NCBI GenBank assembly: GCA_001941045.1
Contig: MSHD01000050.1
Span: 19,936-83,935, forward strand
Length of the DNA: 64,000 nt
From: Lachnospiraceae bacterium Zagget2
GTDB lineage: Bacteria > Bacillota > Clostridia > Lachnospirales > Lachnospiraceae
Direction of reading: 5' to 3'
Shown here: one piece after another, positions 30,868 through 39,692 of the stretch
Layout of the letters: every line of letters begins with the position of its first letter
Numbering within the stretch: the first letter of the stretch is position 1
Notes under the pieces: generated by a model
Databases searched by the model: none
What the model was told of the DNA's origin: nothing
The model's input: only the letters and a program-made list of their open reading frames with translations
Made by a program: the position numbers and the translations under genes

Positions 30868-31008
30868 ATGAAGAAAACTTATGAAGAACCCAGTATGGAA
30901 TGCATCCTTTTCACGGCGGAGGATGTAATTACCACCAGTGAAGCGACTACCACCAGTGATGAGATTATCACCAGTAATGTCGTTGAAGTTGAAGACCTTA
31001 GTGAGTAA
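30868..31008 (+). CDS. Putative RiPP-like precursor peptide (46 aa), cassette B; not in supplied ORF track
   Basis: MKKTYEEPSMECILFTAEDVITTSEATTTSDEIITSNVVEVEDLSE; RBS GGGAGG upstream; YxxPxM leader-like motif; stop overlaps GTG start of the downstream kinase. Confidence 0.7.
   Translation: MKKTYEEPSMECILFTAEDVITTSEATTTSDEIITSNVVEVEDLSE
30928..30981 (+). repeat. Three tandem 18-nt repeats within precursor ORF
   Basis: ATTACCACCAGTGAAGCG / ACTACCACCAGTGATGAG / ATTATCACCAGTAATGTC encoding ITTSEA/TTTSDE/IITSNV. Confidence 0.85.
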
Positions 31009-31786
31009 CAAATCGGTTCATGTAACCTGCCGGAAAGGGCAGCCGTATTTTCACCTGAAACTGGCAGGGCGGGTTGTCAGACTTTATCCGCGCTACCCTT
31101 TTCTGCGGGAATACTGTCAGGATTATCTGACGGAAGAACCGCAGGATTTTTCTGTGGAGATTTCCCGGGCAGATATCGATTATGAACGCAGGGAATCTGC
31201 CGGGGAGGCTGCTCTGGAGGGTATTCCTGTCCGGCAGTTCTCTGATGCGTATCTGGAGACACTGGCGGCCTGCCGAGCGATTGCCGTGCGGATGCTGGAT
31301 TATGACACACTGCTCTTTCACGGCTCTGCTCTGTCGCTGGACGGTGTGGGCTACCTGTTCACCGCAAAGAGCGGTACAGGAAAATCAACCCATGCCAGGC
31401 TCTGGAGGGAACGATTCGGGGAGCGTGTGACGATGGTGAATGATGATAAACCGTTCCTGAGAATCACGGAGAAGGGAATACTGGTCTGTGGTTCGCCCTG
31501 GGACGGCAAGCATCGTCTGAGCAATAATATTGAGGTTCCATTGAAGGCGATCTGTATCCTGAACAGAGATGAAGGCAATCACATTGAGTCCGCGAGGGCG
31601 GGTATGGTTTATCCTGCACTTTTGCAGCAGGCTTACCGCCCTTCTGATCCCATGGGGATGGCGAAAACGCTGGAACTGGTGGATCGGCTTGCGGCCGGCA
31701 CGGAGCTGTATATTCTGGGCTGCAATATGAGTCCGGATGCCCCGCTGGCAGTGTATGAGGGCATGAATGGAGTGAAAACAATATGA
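31001..31786 (+). CDS. HPr kinase/PEPCK-fold-like kinase, cassette B
   Basis: FTAKSGTGKSTHARLW P-loop, VNDDKPFLRI; GTG 31001 proposed start (ORF track starts at 30938). Confidence 0.78.
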   Translation: MSNKSVHVTCRKGQPYFHLKLAGRVVRLYPRYPFLREYCQDYLTEEPQDFSVEISRADIDYERRESAGEAALEGIPVRQFSDAYLETLAACRAIAVRMLDYDTLLFHGSALSLDGVGYLFTAKSGTGKSTHARLWRERFGERVTMVNDDKPFLRITEKGILVCGSPWDGKHRLSNNIEVPLKAICILNRDEGNHIESARAGMVYPALLQQAYRPSDPMGMAKTLELVDRLAAGTELYILGCNMSPDAPLAVYEGMNGVKTI

Positions 31787-32049
31787 AACTGAAATCCGGA
31801 TTCATCACACATGAATCAGGCGGTGAGCATTATGCCGTTGCCTCCGGGGAGGCGGGAAAAGTTCTGAATGGGATGATCCGCAATAATGACACTGCGGATT
31901 TTATTTTCCGGCAGCTCCTGCAGGAAACGACAGAGGAAGAAATCGTGGACGCCATGCTGCGGGAATATGACGCTCCGAAAGAGCGGATCACCGGGGATGT
32001 GCATAAACTGATTGGACAGATACGGGAAGAGGGATTCCTGGATGAGTGA
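31783..32049 (+). CDS. PqqD-like (RRE-type) protein, cassette B
   Basis: 88 aa; ...DFIFRQLLQETTEEEIVDAMLREYDAPKERITGDVHKLIGQIREEGFLDE; ATGA overlap. Confidence 0.78.
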   Translation: MKLKSGFITHESGGEHYAVASGEAGKVLNGMIRNNDTADFIFRQLLQETTEEEIVDAMLREYDAPKERITGDVHKLIGQIREEGFLDE

Positions 32050-32467
32050 GACGGACTCCGCGCTGGCGCGGGAATTGCTGGCGGGCAGACCGGTACTTGC
32101 ATTTACAAAGGGAGACAGCATGCGCCCTCTGCTGGAGACAGGTAAAACCAGGGTGCTGATCGTCAGAGTGGAGGGTGAGTTAAGCAGAAACGACCTGCCG
32201 TTGTACCGCCGCCCGTCCGGTCAGTATGTCATGCACCGCATAATCCGCTCTGATCAGACACACTACTATACCCGTGGAGATAATCGCTGCGGGCTGGAAA
32301 AGGTTCCGAAGGACTGGGTGCTGGGTGTGGTCAGGGAGATTACCCGCAAAAACAGAACATTTTCTGTGAAAGATCGTCGCTACAGGCAGTATGTAGCATT
32401 GTGGAATATGATTTATCCGCTTCGTTGGGGCCTGTACAAGCTGCGTTCTGTATGGAATCGATTATGA
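32042..32467 (+). CDS. S24/S26 family peptidase (SipW/LexA-fold-like), cassette B
   Basis: FTKGDSMRPLLETGK (Ser) and YVMHRIIRSD (His), TRGDN; 8-nt overlap with upstream gene. Confidence 0.75.
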   Translation: MSETDSALARELLAGRPVLAFTKGDSMRPLLETGKTRVLIVRVEGELSRNDLPLYRRPSGQYVMHRIIRSDQTHYYTRGDNRCGLEKVPKDWVLGVVREITRKNRTFSVKDRRYRQYVALWNMIYPLRWGLYKLRSVWNRL

Positions 32468-34183
32468 AAAGAGAGAAATATCAGGTTCTCCGCTGGTTGC
32501 TGAGCGTATTGGGAAGCGACAGGTGGAAAATATGCTGGATGACGGCGATTCAGGCGCTTCTTGGAGGCAGTGCGGTTTTGTCTGCATGGTTTCTACGCGG
32601 CATCATCGATGGCGCTGTGTCAGGAGATTCCTTTATTTTCCGGCGTTATTCTGCCGCACTTCTGATTCTTCTGGCAGCTCAGCTGGCTCAGCGTGCGCTT
32701 GACCGCTATTTGACGGAATCCACGCGGTCGTCCCTGGAAAACCGTTTCAAGGGGCGACTTTTTTCCATACTTCTAAAAAAAAGACTACGCTGCCGTGACA
32801 GCCGCTCACTCCGGTGAGTGGATGAACCGGCTGACATCGGATACTGCGGAGGCAGCGGAGGGACTTGCAACCATCCTCCCGAAAGTATCCGGGATGGTGG
32901 TGAGGCTTGCAGGGGCGCTTGCCCTGATGCTGCGACTCATGCCGCAGCTTGTATGTGTGATTCTCCCCGGCGGTCTGCTGCTGGTTCTGCTGACCTATGC
33001 GTTTCGCAGGGTTTTAAAGCGTCTTCACAGGGAGATCCGGGAGGCGGACGGCAGGCTGCGCGTGTTTCTGACAGAACAACTCCATGGTATGCTCGTTATT
33101 CGTGCTTTTGGCATGGAGGAGCAGGCAGAGCAGGGAGCGCAGAAGAAAATGGAGGAGCACAGACGGGCGCGGATGCGTCGAAATCACTTTTCCAATCTCT
33201 GCAATGTTGGCTTTGGGTTTGCTTTGAGCGGGGCGTATGCTATCGGTGCGGTTTACTGTGGTTACGAAATTCTGATCGGCACTGTGAGTTATGGCACTTT
33301 CACGGCCGTTTTGCAGCTTATCGGCCAGATCCGTTCACCCTTTGCCAATATCACAGGCTATGTTCCCCGGTATTATGCAATGCTTGCCAGTGCAGAAAGA
33401 CTTATGGAGGCAGAGACTTTTGCGGAGGACTGTGCGGAGCCACAGCTGACCGCTGAGGAGATAAGGACTGTTTATAAAACGGAGTTTATTGGCATCGGCT
33501 TTTTTGATGCCTGCTTTGCCTACCATGACAGGAATGAAGAAGAGGCGTTCGAGGTCCTGTCCGGCTTTCGGTTTAACATTCGCAGGGGAGAGTGTGTGGC
33601 ATTTACCGGGCAGTCCGGTTGTGGGAAGAGCACGGTGCTGAAGCTTCTGATGTGTATGTACCCGCTGGATGCGGGAGACAGGTATCTGGAGACAACCGGA
33701 GAATTTCTGACGCTGACGGCAAAGTACCGCGGTCTGTTTGCCTATGTCCCACAGGGGAATCAGCTTCTTTCCGGAACCATCCGGGAAATTATTGCATTCG
33801 GTGACGATCGGGCCATGCAGGATGAGGAAGGCCTGCATAAAGCGCTGGAAATTTCCTGTGCGGACGAATTTGTGGACAAACTGGAGGCCGGGCTGGATAC
33901 TCCGCTGGGGGAACACGGCACGGGATTATCCGAGGGGCAAATGCAGCGAATTGCCATAGCAAGGGCGATATTTTCTGAACATCCGATCCTGCTGCTGGAC
34001 GAGGCAACCAGTTCGCTGGACGAGGATACGGAGGAACGCCTGCTGGCGAACCTGCGTGCCATGACCGACAGGACGATACTGATTGTAACGCATCGTCCCG
34101 CTGCGTTAAAGATCTGCGACAGGGTAGTGAATTTCGACAATACCGGAGAAAGTGACAGGAAAAAAGGGGATGTGAGATCGTGA
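32464..34183 (+). pseudogene. ABC exporter (fused TM-ATPase), cassette B, interrupted by a frameshift at an A8 tract
   Basis: ORF 32401..32817 ends ...RLFSILLKKRLRCRDSRSLR; removing one A gives ...SILLKKDYAAVTAAHSGEWMNRLTSD, continuous with ORF 32795..34183 (Walker A GQSGCGKSTVLKLL, LSEGQMQRIAIARAI). Confidence 0.85.
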
Positions 34184-35352
34184 CAACAGAAAGGCAGGCG
34201 GGACGGCCGGCGACTGGCGGTGATCTGATTTACCTGCTTGGCTGTGCAGTAAATGAGATCACGCCGGACCTGGAGCGTATAGAGAAGATGGATCTGGAGG
34301 CCATCCATGAGCTGAGTGAATTGCACAGTCTGGAGTCTGCCTCCTGTATTGCGTTAGAGACTGCCTGGGACGGAAGACTACCGGATGAACCGCTGTTCCA
34401 CACCTGGACAGAGGAGAAAAATCTGGCAATTTATAAAAATGCCCTGTTTGATGCGGAGCGCAGGGAGGTGCTGGCCTTCCTGGAGAAATCCGGCATCTGG
34501 TATCTGCCGTTGAAGGGCATTCTGCTTAAGGAGTTGTATCCCAGACCGGAGATGCGGCAGATGTCAGACAACGATATCCTGATTGACAGCGCCGGCCGGA
34601 AGAAGGTGCATGACTGGTTTCTAAGCAGAGGATATAAGGCTGAGTCTTATCAGCAGAGCAATCATGATGCCTATCGCAAAAAGCCGGTCTATAATTTTGA
34701 AATGCATGTTTCTCTGTTTGAATACAGGCACAACCGGCTCTGGCAGAATTATTATGCCGACATACGGGAACGCATGCTTCCGGATGAGGGAGGCATGCAG
34801 GGCGGTCATCTGAGCAATGAAGATTTTTATATTTATATCATCACGCACGCCTGTAAACATCACAGTGACGATGGAACAGGACTGCGCACACTGCTGGATT
34901 GCTATGTATACAATAAGGCTAAAGGTGATATCCTTAACCGTCCATATATCCATAACGAGCTCACCAAACTTGGCGTTGCGGAATTTGAGGAGGCTGTTCG
35001 TGATCTCAGTCAGAGGGTTTTCGGTCGACCGGAGCAGTTTGATTCCTCCGGACTGACGGAGGAGGAAGCAACGCTGCTTGGCAGCTTCCTGTTTTTCGGA
35101 ACCTATGGAACGGTGCATAATCATGTGAGGAACAGGCTGAAGGCCATGGATGAAATACCGACTGTGCGCACAAAACTGCGCTATCTGTGGGGGCGGCTGT
35201 TCCCGGAAATGGAGATATTTAAAAACTATTATCCCTTCTTCTATCGTCATAGATGGCTTTTGCCCGCAGGCTGCATCTATCGTCTGGTTTATAAGGGAAT
35301 CATTCACCGGAAGAAAATGCTTGCGGAGCTAAGAGCATTGAGGAAGCTGTAA
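34180..35352 (+). CDS. Nucleotidyltransferase family protein (PF14907-like), cassette B
   Basis: PLKGILLKELYPRPEMRQMSDNDILIDSAG motif; GTGA overlap with ABC gene. Confidence 0.8.
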   Translation: MTTERQAGRPATGGDLIYLLGCAVNEITPDLERIEKMDLEAIHELSELHSLESASCIALETAWDGRLPDEPLFHTWTEEKNLAIYKNALFDAERREVLAFLEKSGIWYLPLKGILLKELYPRPEMRQMSDNDILIDSAGRKKVHDWFLSRGYKAESYQQSNHDAYRKKPVYNFEMHVSLFEYRHNRLWQNYYADIRERMLPDEGGMQGGHLSNEDFYIYIITHACKHHSDDGTGLRTLLDCYVYNKAKGDILNRPYIHNELTKLGVAEFEEAVRDLSQRVFGRPEQFDSSGLTEEEATLLGSFLFFGTYGTVHNHVRNRLKAMDEIPTVRTKLRYLWGRLFPEMEIFKNYYPFFYRHRWLLPAGCIYRLVYKGIIHRKKMLAELRALRKL

Positions 35353-35397
35353 GGAACACCTGAATTATGATGGCGGAGAGACGATGATGCAATGGGA

Positions 35398-35592
35398 TCA
35401 GGATTCGCCCTGTTCATAGCGCTGCTCGCTTTGCCGCGCCGCTTCTTCTACCGCGCTGCCATAGCCGGTGAGTGCCGCAAAAGGAGAAAACTGCGCGGCC
35501 CGTTCCGACATGGACATATGCGGCCGATGTTTTGAAGTAAAGTGCGGCAGATTTATAATGTCCTGATAGTCTTCGATTTTTCTCTGGATCAC
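35398..35592 (-). CDS. Small conserved protein associated with Y-family polymerase (YolD-like role)
   Basis: 64 aa; YQDIINLPHFTSKHRPHMSMSERAAQFSPFAALTGYG; immediately downstream of the polymerase gene. Confidence 0.6.
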   Translation of the reverse strand: MIQRKIEDYQDIINLPHFTSKHRPHMSMSERAAQFSPFAALTGYGSAVEEAARQSEQRYEQGES

Positions 35593-35605
35593 AGGCCTTC
35601 CCTCC

Positions 35606-37168
35606 TTATTTTCTGTGACCGCCGATCTGTGCGTTGCGGTCTTTGCCGGTAGCTCCCTCTTCCAGATTCATGCCTTTGAGTAAGGCATTTTTTCCATATT
35701 TTTTCTGAATTTCCAGGATTGCCTTCTGCCCTCTTTTTTCTTTTTCCAGCTTCAGGCGTTCTTCTTCCCGCTGCTGTTCCAGGGCGGCATAGTCGGTAAA
35801 GAGATCAAGCTGTTCCGGCTCCGGGGCTTTGAGGTCATTCTCGCTGACGACATGATTGGCGACCACATACATGCGGCGCACCAGCAGGCTGTGGTCTACA
35901 ATGCGGTCAAACAGTTCCATGGCAGCCTTCGTGATCAATCTGGTAGAGGCTGTCTGTGATCCCAGGTTGATGGAACCGTGAGCCTGCTTTGGGACTTTTC
36001 TGCCATAATGATCGGTGGTAATTTCCCCTTTGTAGGCCTTCCTTCGTTCCGGAGTGCTCAGATTTTCAATGTCATATCCGATGGTCAGTACGATCTGGTC
36101 TGCCACAAGTCCCTTATCCACGAGATCCAGCGAAAGCGCATCCGCAATTTCCCGGACGACCAGTCTGGCTTTCTGAAACTCATAGGGCGACTGCAGCACC
36201 TGTCCGGAGCTGGTGCTGTTGTTTTCCGGTTTATATGCTTTGATATCAGAGATACGGCATGGCTCCCAGCCCCAGGCGTGATCGATCAGCAGCTCGGCGT
36301 TGACCCCGAATTCCTTATATAACTGATTTTCGCCGTAGCTGTTCAGAGAATATCCGGCGATATCGCCCATCGTGTACAATCCCAGTTTTTCCAGCCGCCT
36401 GGCGTAGCCACGCCCGACGCGCCAGAAATCGGTAATGGGCTGATGCGCCCACAGCTTTTGCCGATAGCTCATTTCATCCAGTTCCGCGATACGAACGCCA
36501 TTTTTGTCCGCGGGGATATGCTTTGCCACAATGTCCATGGCAATCTTGCACAGATAAAGATTCGTGCCGATGCCGGCCGTGGCGGTGATACCGGTTTCCT
36601 TTAAAACTTCCTGTATCATCTTCATCGCCAGTTCGCGGGGGGTGAGGCGATAGGTGTTCAGGTAGTCGCTTACATCCAGGAATACTTCATCGATGCTGTA
36701 CACATGGATATCCTCCGGAGCGACGAAGCGGAGGTAGATCTGATAGATCTCTGTGCTGCGTTTGATATAATGCGCCATCTGCGGAGGGGCGACGATATAA
36801 TCGAGAGACAGGGAAGGATCGGCATTCAGCTCATTGATGTCGAAGGAGGAGCCGGAAAAGTCCCGTTTCGGGGAATGTCGACGCCGTTCGGCGTTGACTT
36901 CCCTTACTTTCTGGACGACTTCAAACAGTCTGGCTCGTCCTGAAATGCCATAGGATTTCAGAGATGGAGACACGGCAAGGCAGATCGTTTTTTCTGTACG
37001 GCTCAGATCCGCCACCACCAGATTGGTGGTCAGCGGGTCAAGCCCGCGCTCGACGCATTCTACGGAAGCATAGAAGGATTTCAGGTCGATGGCAATATAG
37101 GAACGTTCTGACAAGTGAGCAACCTCCGGATTTACATTACGTGTGAAAAGTTGCTTCCAGTCTATCAT
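35606..37168 (-). CDS. Y-family DNA polymerase (DinB/UmuC type)
   Basis: YIAIDLKSFYASVECVERGLDPL; VYSIDEVFLDVSDYL; TATAGIGTNLYLCKIAMDIVAKH. Confidence 0.9.
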   Translation of the reverse strand: MIDWKQLFTRNVNPEVAHLSERSYIAIDLKSFYASVECVERGLDPLTTNLVVADLSRTEKTICLAVSPSLKSYGISGRARLFEVVQKVREVNAERRRHSPKRDFSGSSFDINELNADPSLSLDYIVAPPQMAHYIKRSTEIYQIYLRFVAPEDIHVYSIDEVFLDVSDYLNTYRLTPRELAMKMIQEVLKETGITATAGIGTNLYLCKIAMDIVAKHIPADKNGVRIAELDEMSYRQKLWAHQPITDFWRVGRGYARRLEKLGLYTMGDIAGYSLNSYGENQLYKEFGVNAELLIDHAWGWEPCRISDIKAYKPENNSTSSGQVLQSPYEFQKARLVVREIADALSLDLVDKGLVADQIVLTIGYDIENLSTPERRKAYKGEITTDHYGRKVPKQAHGSINLGSQTASTRLITKAAMELFDRIVDHSLLVRRMYVVANHVVSENDLKAPEPEQLDLFTDYAALEQQREEERLKLEKEKRGQKAILEIQKKYGKNALLKGMNLEEGATGKDRNAQIGGHRK

Positions 37169-37200
37169 GAATTTTTAAGATCAACAACCAAAAACGGAAT

Positions 37201-37743
37201 TTACTTTCTGTGCGAAAACAGCAGTTTAAAGATCTTCCGTACCAGCGGCTGAATGAAAAACAGCTGGCTGAAAAATGCGAATGGGAAATTGTAGCATACC
37301 AGCTTCAGCCAGTTCGCCAGGAAAGTCAGGATATGAAATCCGTTGTAATATGGATAGTAGAATATGTCGGCCAGGAAGCTCATAGAGGGCACCATCAGGC
37401 CGACGGTGGCGCAGATTATCGCGCTCTCAAAGATCACGGGATGCGTCTCCTGCGGGTTAAAATTCATGCAGGCGAGTTTAAAAGAGAAGGGGCTGCCCAC
37501 GGTGCATTCCAGCAGGTAGGCAAAGCAGAACTCGATCAGGACCAGTGCCCAGATCGGGAGCATACGTCCAAACATGTAGACGCCGCCCTGCGCCTGGATT
37601 GCGTGCAGTACGCTGTCGGCGCCTGTTACCTCCATGAGCGTCGCACCGTTAATGACATAAAGGCTGTAGAATACGTATCCGTGTACGGTGATAATCACCG
37701 TGATCAGTGCAAAAATCATTCTTTGAAACTTATTTTCCGGCAT
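37201..37743 (-). CDS. DUF2798-like membrane protein
   Basis: Polytopic; FQRMIFALITVIITVHGYVFYSLYV; SFSFKL-type duplicated TM organisation. Confidence 0.6.
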   Translation of the reverse strand: MPENKFQRMIFALITVIITVHGYVFYSLYVINGATLMEVTGADSVLHAIQAQGGVYMFGRMLPIWALVLIEFCFAYLLECTVGSPFSFKLACMNFNPQETHPVIFESAIICATVGLMVPSMSFLADIFYYPYYNGFHILTFLANWLKLVCYNFPFAFFSQLFFIQPLVRKIFKLLFSHRK

Positions 37744-37976
37744 TTTCTTCCTCCTGTTGAACAGAAAAACACAAGAGGCCTCAGCACTTCGATCCAGTCA
37801 GGTTTCCATAGTACCGTGATCAGATTTACGTGCAGAGCACCACTTGTGTCGTTCATGTCTTATAAAATATTTGATTTTCTGTCAAAAAGCTGACAGCTTG
37901 ATATTTTACAGGTTTCTGCCGGAAAAATCAAAAGGAATAGTGCACAAAGTTTCGGACGGCGCGTTTGGGCAGAATG

Positions 37977-38546
37977 TCAGTAGTTTTCCGCCCGGATCTC
38001 GAAGTAGCTCTGCGAATGTCTGCACACCGGGCAGGCCTGCGGAGCCTTCGTGCCGACGACGATGTGGCCGCAGATGCGGCACTCCCAGACCTTCACCTCG
38101 CTCTTTTCAAATACGGCGGCGGTCTCCACATTTTTCAGAAGAGCGCGGTAGCGTTCCTCATGATGCCGCTCGATCTCGGCCACCATACGGAAGCGGGCGG
38201 CCAGAGCGGGGAATCCTTCCTCCTCGGCGGTTTTCGCGAAACCGGCGTACATATCGGTCCACTCGTAATTTTCACCGGCGGCCGCGGCGCTCAGGTTGTA
38301 GGCGGTGTCCCCGACGCCGTTCAGTTCATTGAACCAGAGCTCGGCGTGCTCCTGTTCGTTCGCGGCCGTTTTCAGAAAAATGTCTGCGATCTGTTCATAT
38401 CCTTCTTTGCGTGCGATGTCGGCGAAGAAAGTGTACTTATTTCTGGCTTCGGACTCGCCGGTGAAGGCGGTCATCAGATTTTTTTCGGTCTGTGTGCCGG
38501 AGTATTTTGTCTCAGGTGTGGGGTTGGGTTCCGGATTTTTGTTCAT
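37977..38546 (-). CDS. Rubrerythrin
   Basis: [54 protein letters not shown]-terminal rubredoxin-like CRICGH...CPVC; start taken at MNKNPEP. Confidence 0.92.
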   Translation of the reverse strand: MNKNPEPNPTPETKYSGTQTEKNLMTAFTGESEARNKYTFFADIARKEGYEQIADIFLKTAANEQEHAELWFNELNGVGDTAYNLSAAAAGENYEWTDMYAGFAKTAEEEGFPALAARFRMVAEIERHHEERYRALLKNVETAAVFEKSEVKVWECRICGHIVVGTKAPQACPVCRHSQSYFEIRAENY

Positions 38547-38644
38547 GCTGCGTTCCTTTCCTGGCGGCTCAGCCCCGCGGCGCGTCATACCCCGACTTTC
38601 CCGGGAATAGACTGGTAGAAAGACCTGTGCATCGGTGGCCGTCC

Positions 38645-39169
38645 TTGAAATTTCTTTTCTATCTTTCTGATTTTATTATACCCATTCTCCTTTTTTATAT
38701 CATTGCATATGGACTTGCGGAGAAGATTCCCGTGTATGATGAGTTTGTCACAGGCGCAAAGGGAGGAATTCGAATAATCCTGAAGATTTTGCCGACGCTG
38801 GTCGGGCTGATGGCGGCGGTCGGAATGCTGCGCGCGTCAGGTTTTCTGGATTTTGTGTCGGAGCTGCTGGGTGGCGCGGCGGAATTGCTGAACTTTCCGG
38901 CACAGCTCATCCCGCTGGCGCTCGTGCGGCTCTTTTCTTCCTCCGCAGCGACCTCCCTCGCGCTCGACATTTTTAAGGAGTACGGGACGGATTCCCGCAT
39001 CGGCCTGATGGCGTCGATCATGATGGGCTGCACGGAGACGGTCTTCTACACGATGAGCGTCTACTTCCTGACCGCTAAGGTGACGAAGACCCGCTGGACG
39101 CTGCCCGGCGCATTGATTGCAACGCTGGCGGGAATTGCGGCGAGTGTTGTACTGGCGGGGATGATGTAG
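38645..39169 (+). CDS. spmB: Spore maturation protein B
   Basis: [64 protein letters not shown]; probable TTG start 38645. Confidence 0.85.
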   Translation: MKFLFYLSDFIIPILLFYIIAYGLAEKIPVYDEFVTGAKGGIRIILKILPTLVGLMAAVGMLRASGFLDFVSELLGGAAELLNFPAQLIPLALVRLFSSSAATSLALDIFKEYGTDSRIGLMASIMMGCTETVFYTMSVYFLTAKVTKTRWTLPGALIATLAGIAASVVLAGMM

Positions 39170-39251
39170 GAAAAACGCCGGAATCCCCGCGTTGCGTGAT
39201 TTGCCTCTTTATGTTATACTTTCGTTGATTCATAAAGGATGGTAACGCGGT

Positions 39252-39692
39252 ATGGATGTAGATCGGGAAAAGCTTTTCAACAGCATGCTTGTGATGGTGT
39301 TCCGGGAGATCGAGGACGCGGAGCGGCGTGCGCTGATTACGGGTAATTATAAGGATATCTCGATCAACGACATGCACATTCTCGAGGCGATCGGCGTCGG
39401 GAAGCCGAAGAATATGTCCGCAGTGGCGAAAGCGATCTCCGTGACGGTGGGAACGCTGACGATCGCGATCAACAATCTTGTAAAGAAAGGCTATGTGCGC
39501 CGGGTGCGCAGCGAGGAGGATAAGCGGGTCGTGCTGCTCTCTCTGACCGGAAAGGGGCGTTCGGCCTACGAGAGTCATGCAGCTTTTCATAAAAATATGA
39601 TCCGGACGGTGATGGAGGGTTTTGAGGAGAATGAGCTTGATGTTCTATCCCGCGCATTCCTGAAGCTGCGGAAATATTTTCGAAATCTCTGA
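39252..39692 (+). CDS. MarR-family transcriptional regulator
   Basis: wHTH: MSAVAKAISVTVGTLTIAINNLVKKGYVRRVRSEEDKRVVLLSLTGKG. Confidence 0.88.
   Translation: MDVDREKLFNSMLVMVFREIEDAERRALITGNYKDISINDMHILEAIGVGKPKNMSAVAKAISVTVGTLTIAINNLVKKGYVRRVRSEEDKRVVLLSLTGKGRSAYESHAAFHKNMIRTVMEGFEENELDVLSRAFLKLRKYFRNL

Noticed and set aside
30938-31000. Upstream start codons for the cassette B kinase at 30938/30977
   Set aside because: They lie inside the precursor ORF and its repeats. The GTG at 31001 overlapping the precursor stop fits the coupling pattern seen throughout the cassette better; not proven.
32775-32785. Programmed -1 ribosomal frameshift at A_AAA_AAA/AAG in the cassette B ABC gene
   Set aside because: A -1 shift here leads to AAG ACT ACG CTG CCG TGA and terminates at once. 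The productive frame requires loss of one A (+1 direction), so a classic -1 slippery site does not explain the arrangement.
30868-35352. Cassette B as an ordinary lasso peptide cluster
   Set aside because: No asparagine-synthetase-like cyclase or B2 protease ORF is present in either cassette or nearby, and the core lacks the usual N-terminal Gly plus Asp/Glu at position 7-9 arrangement.
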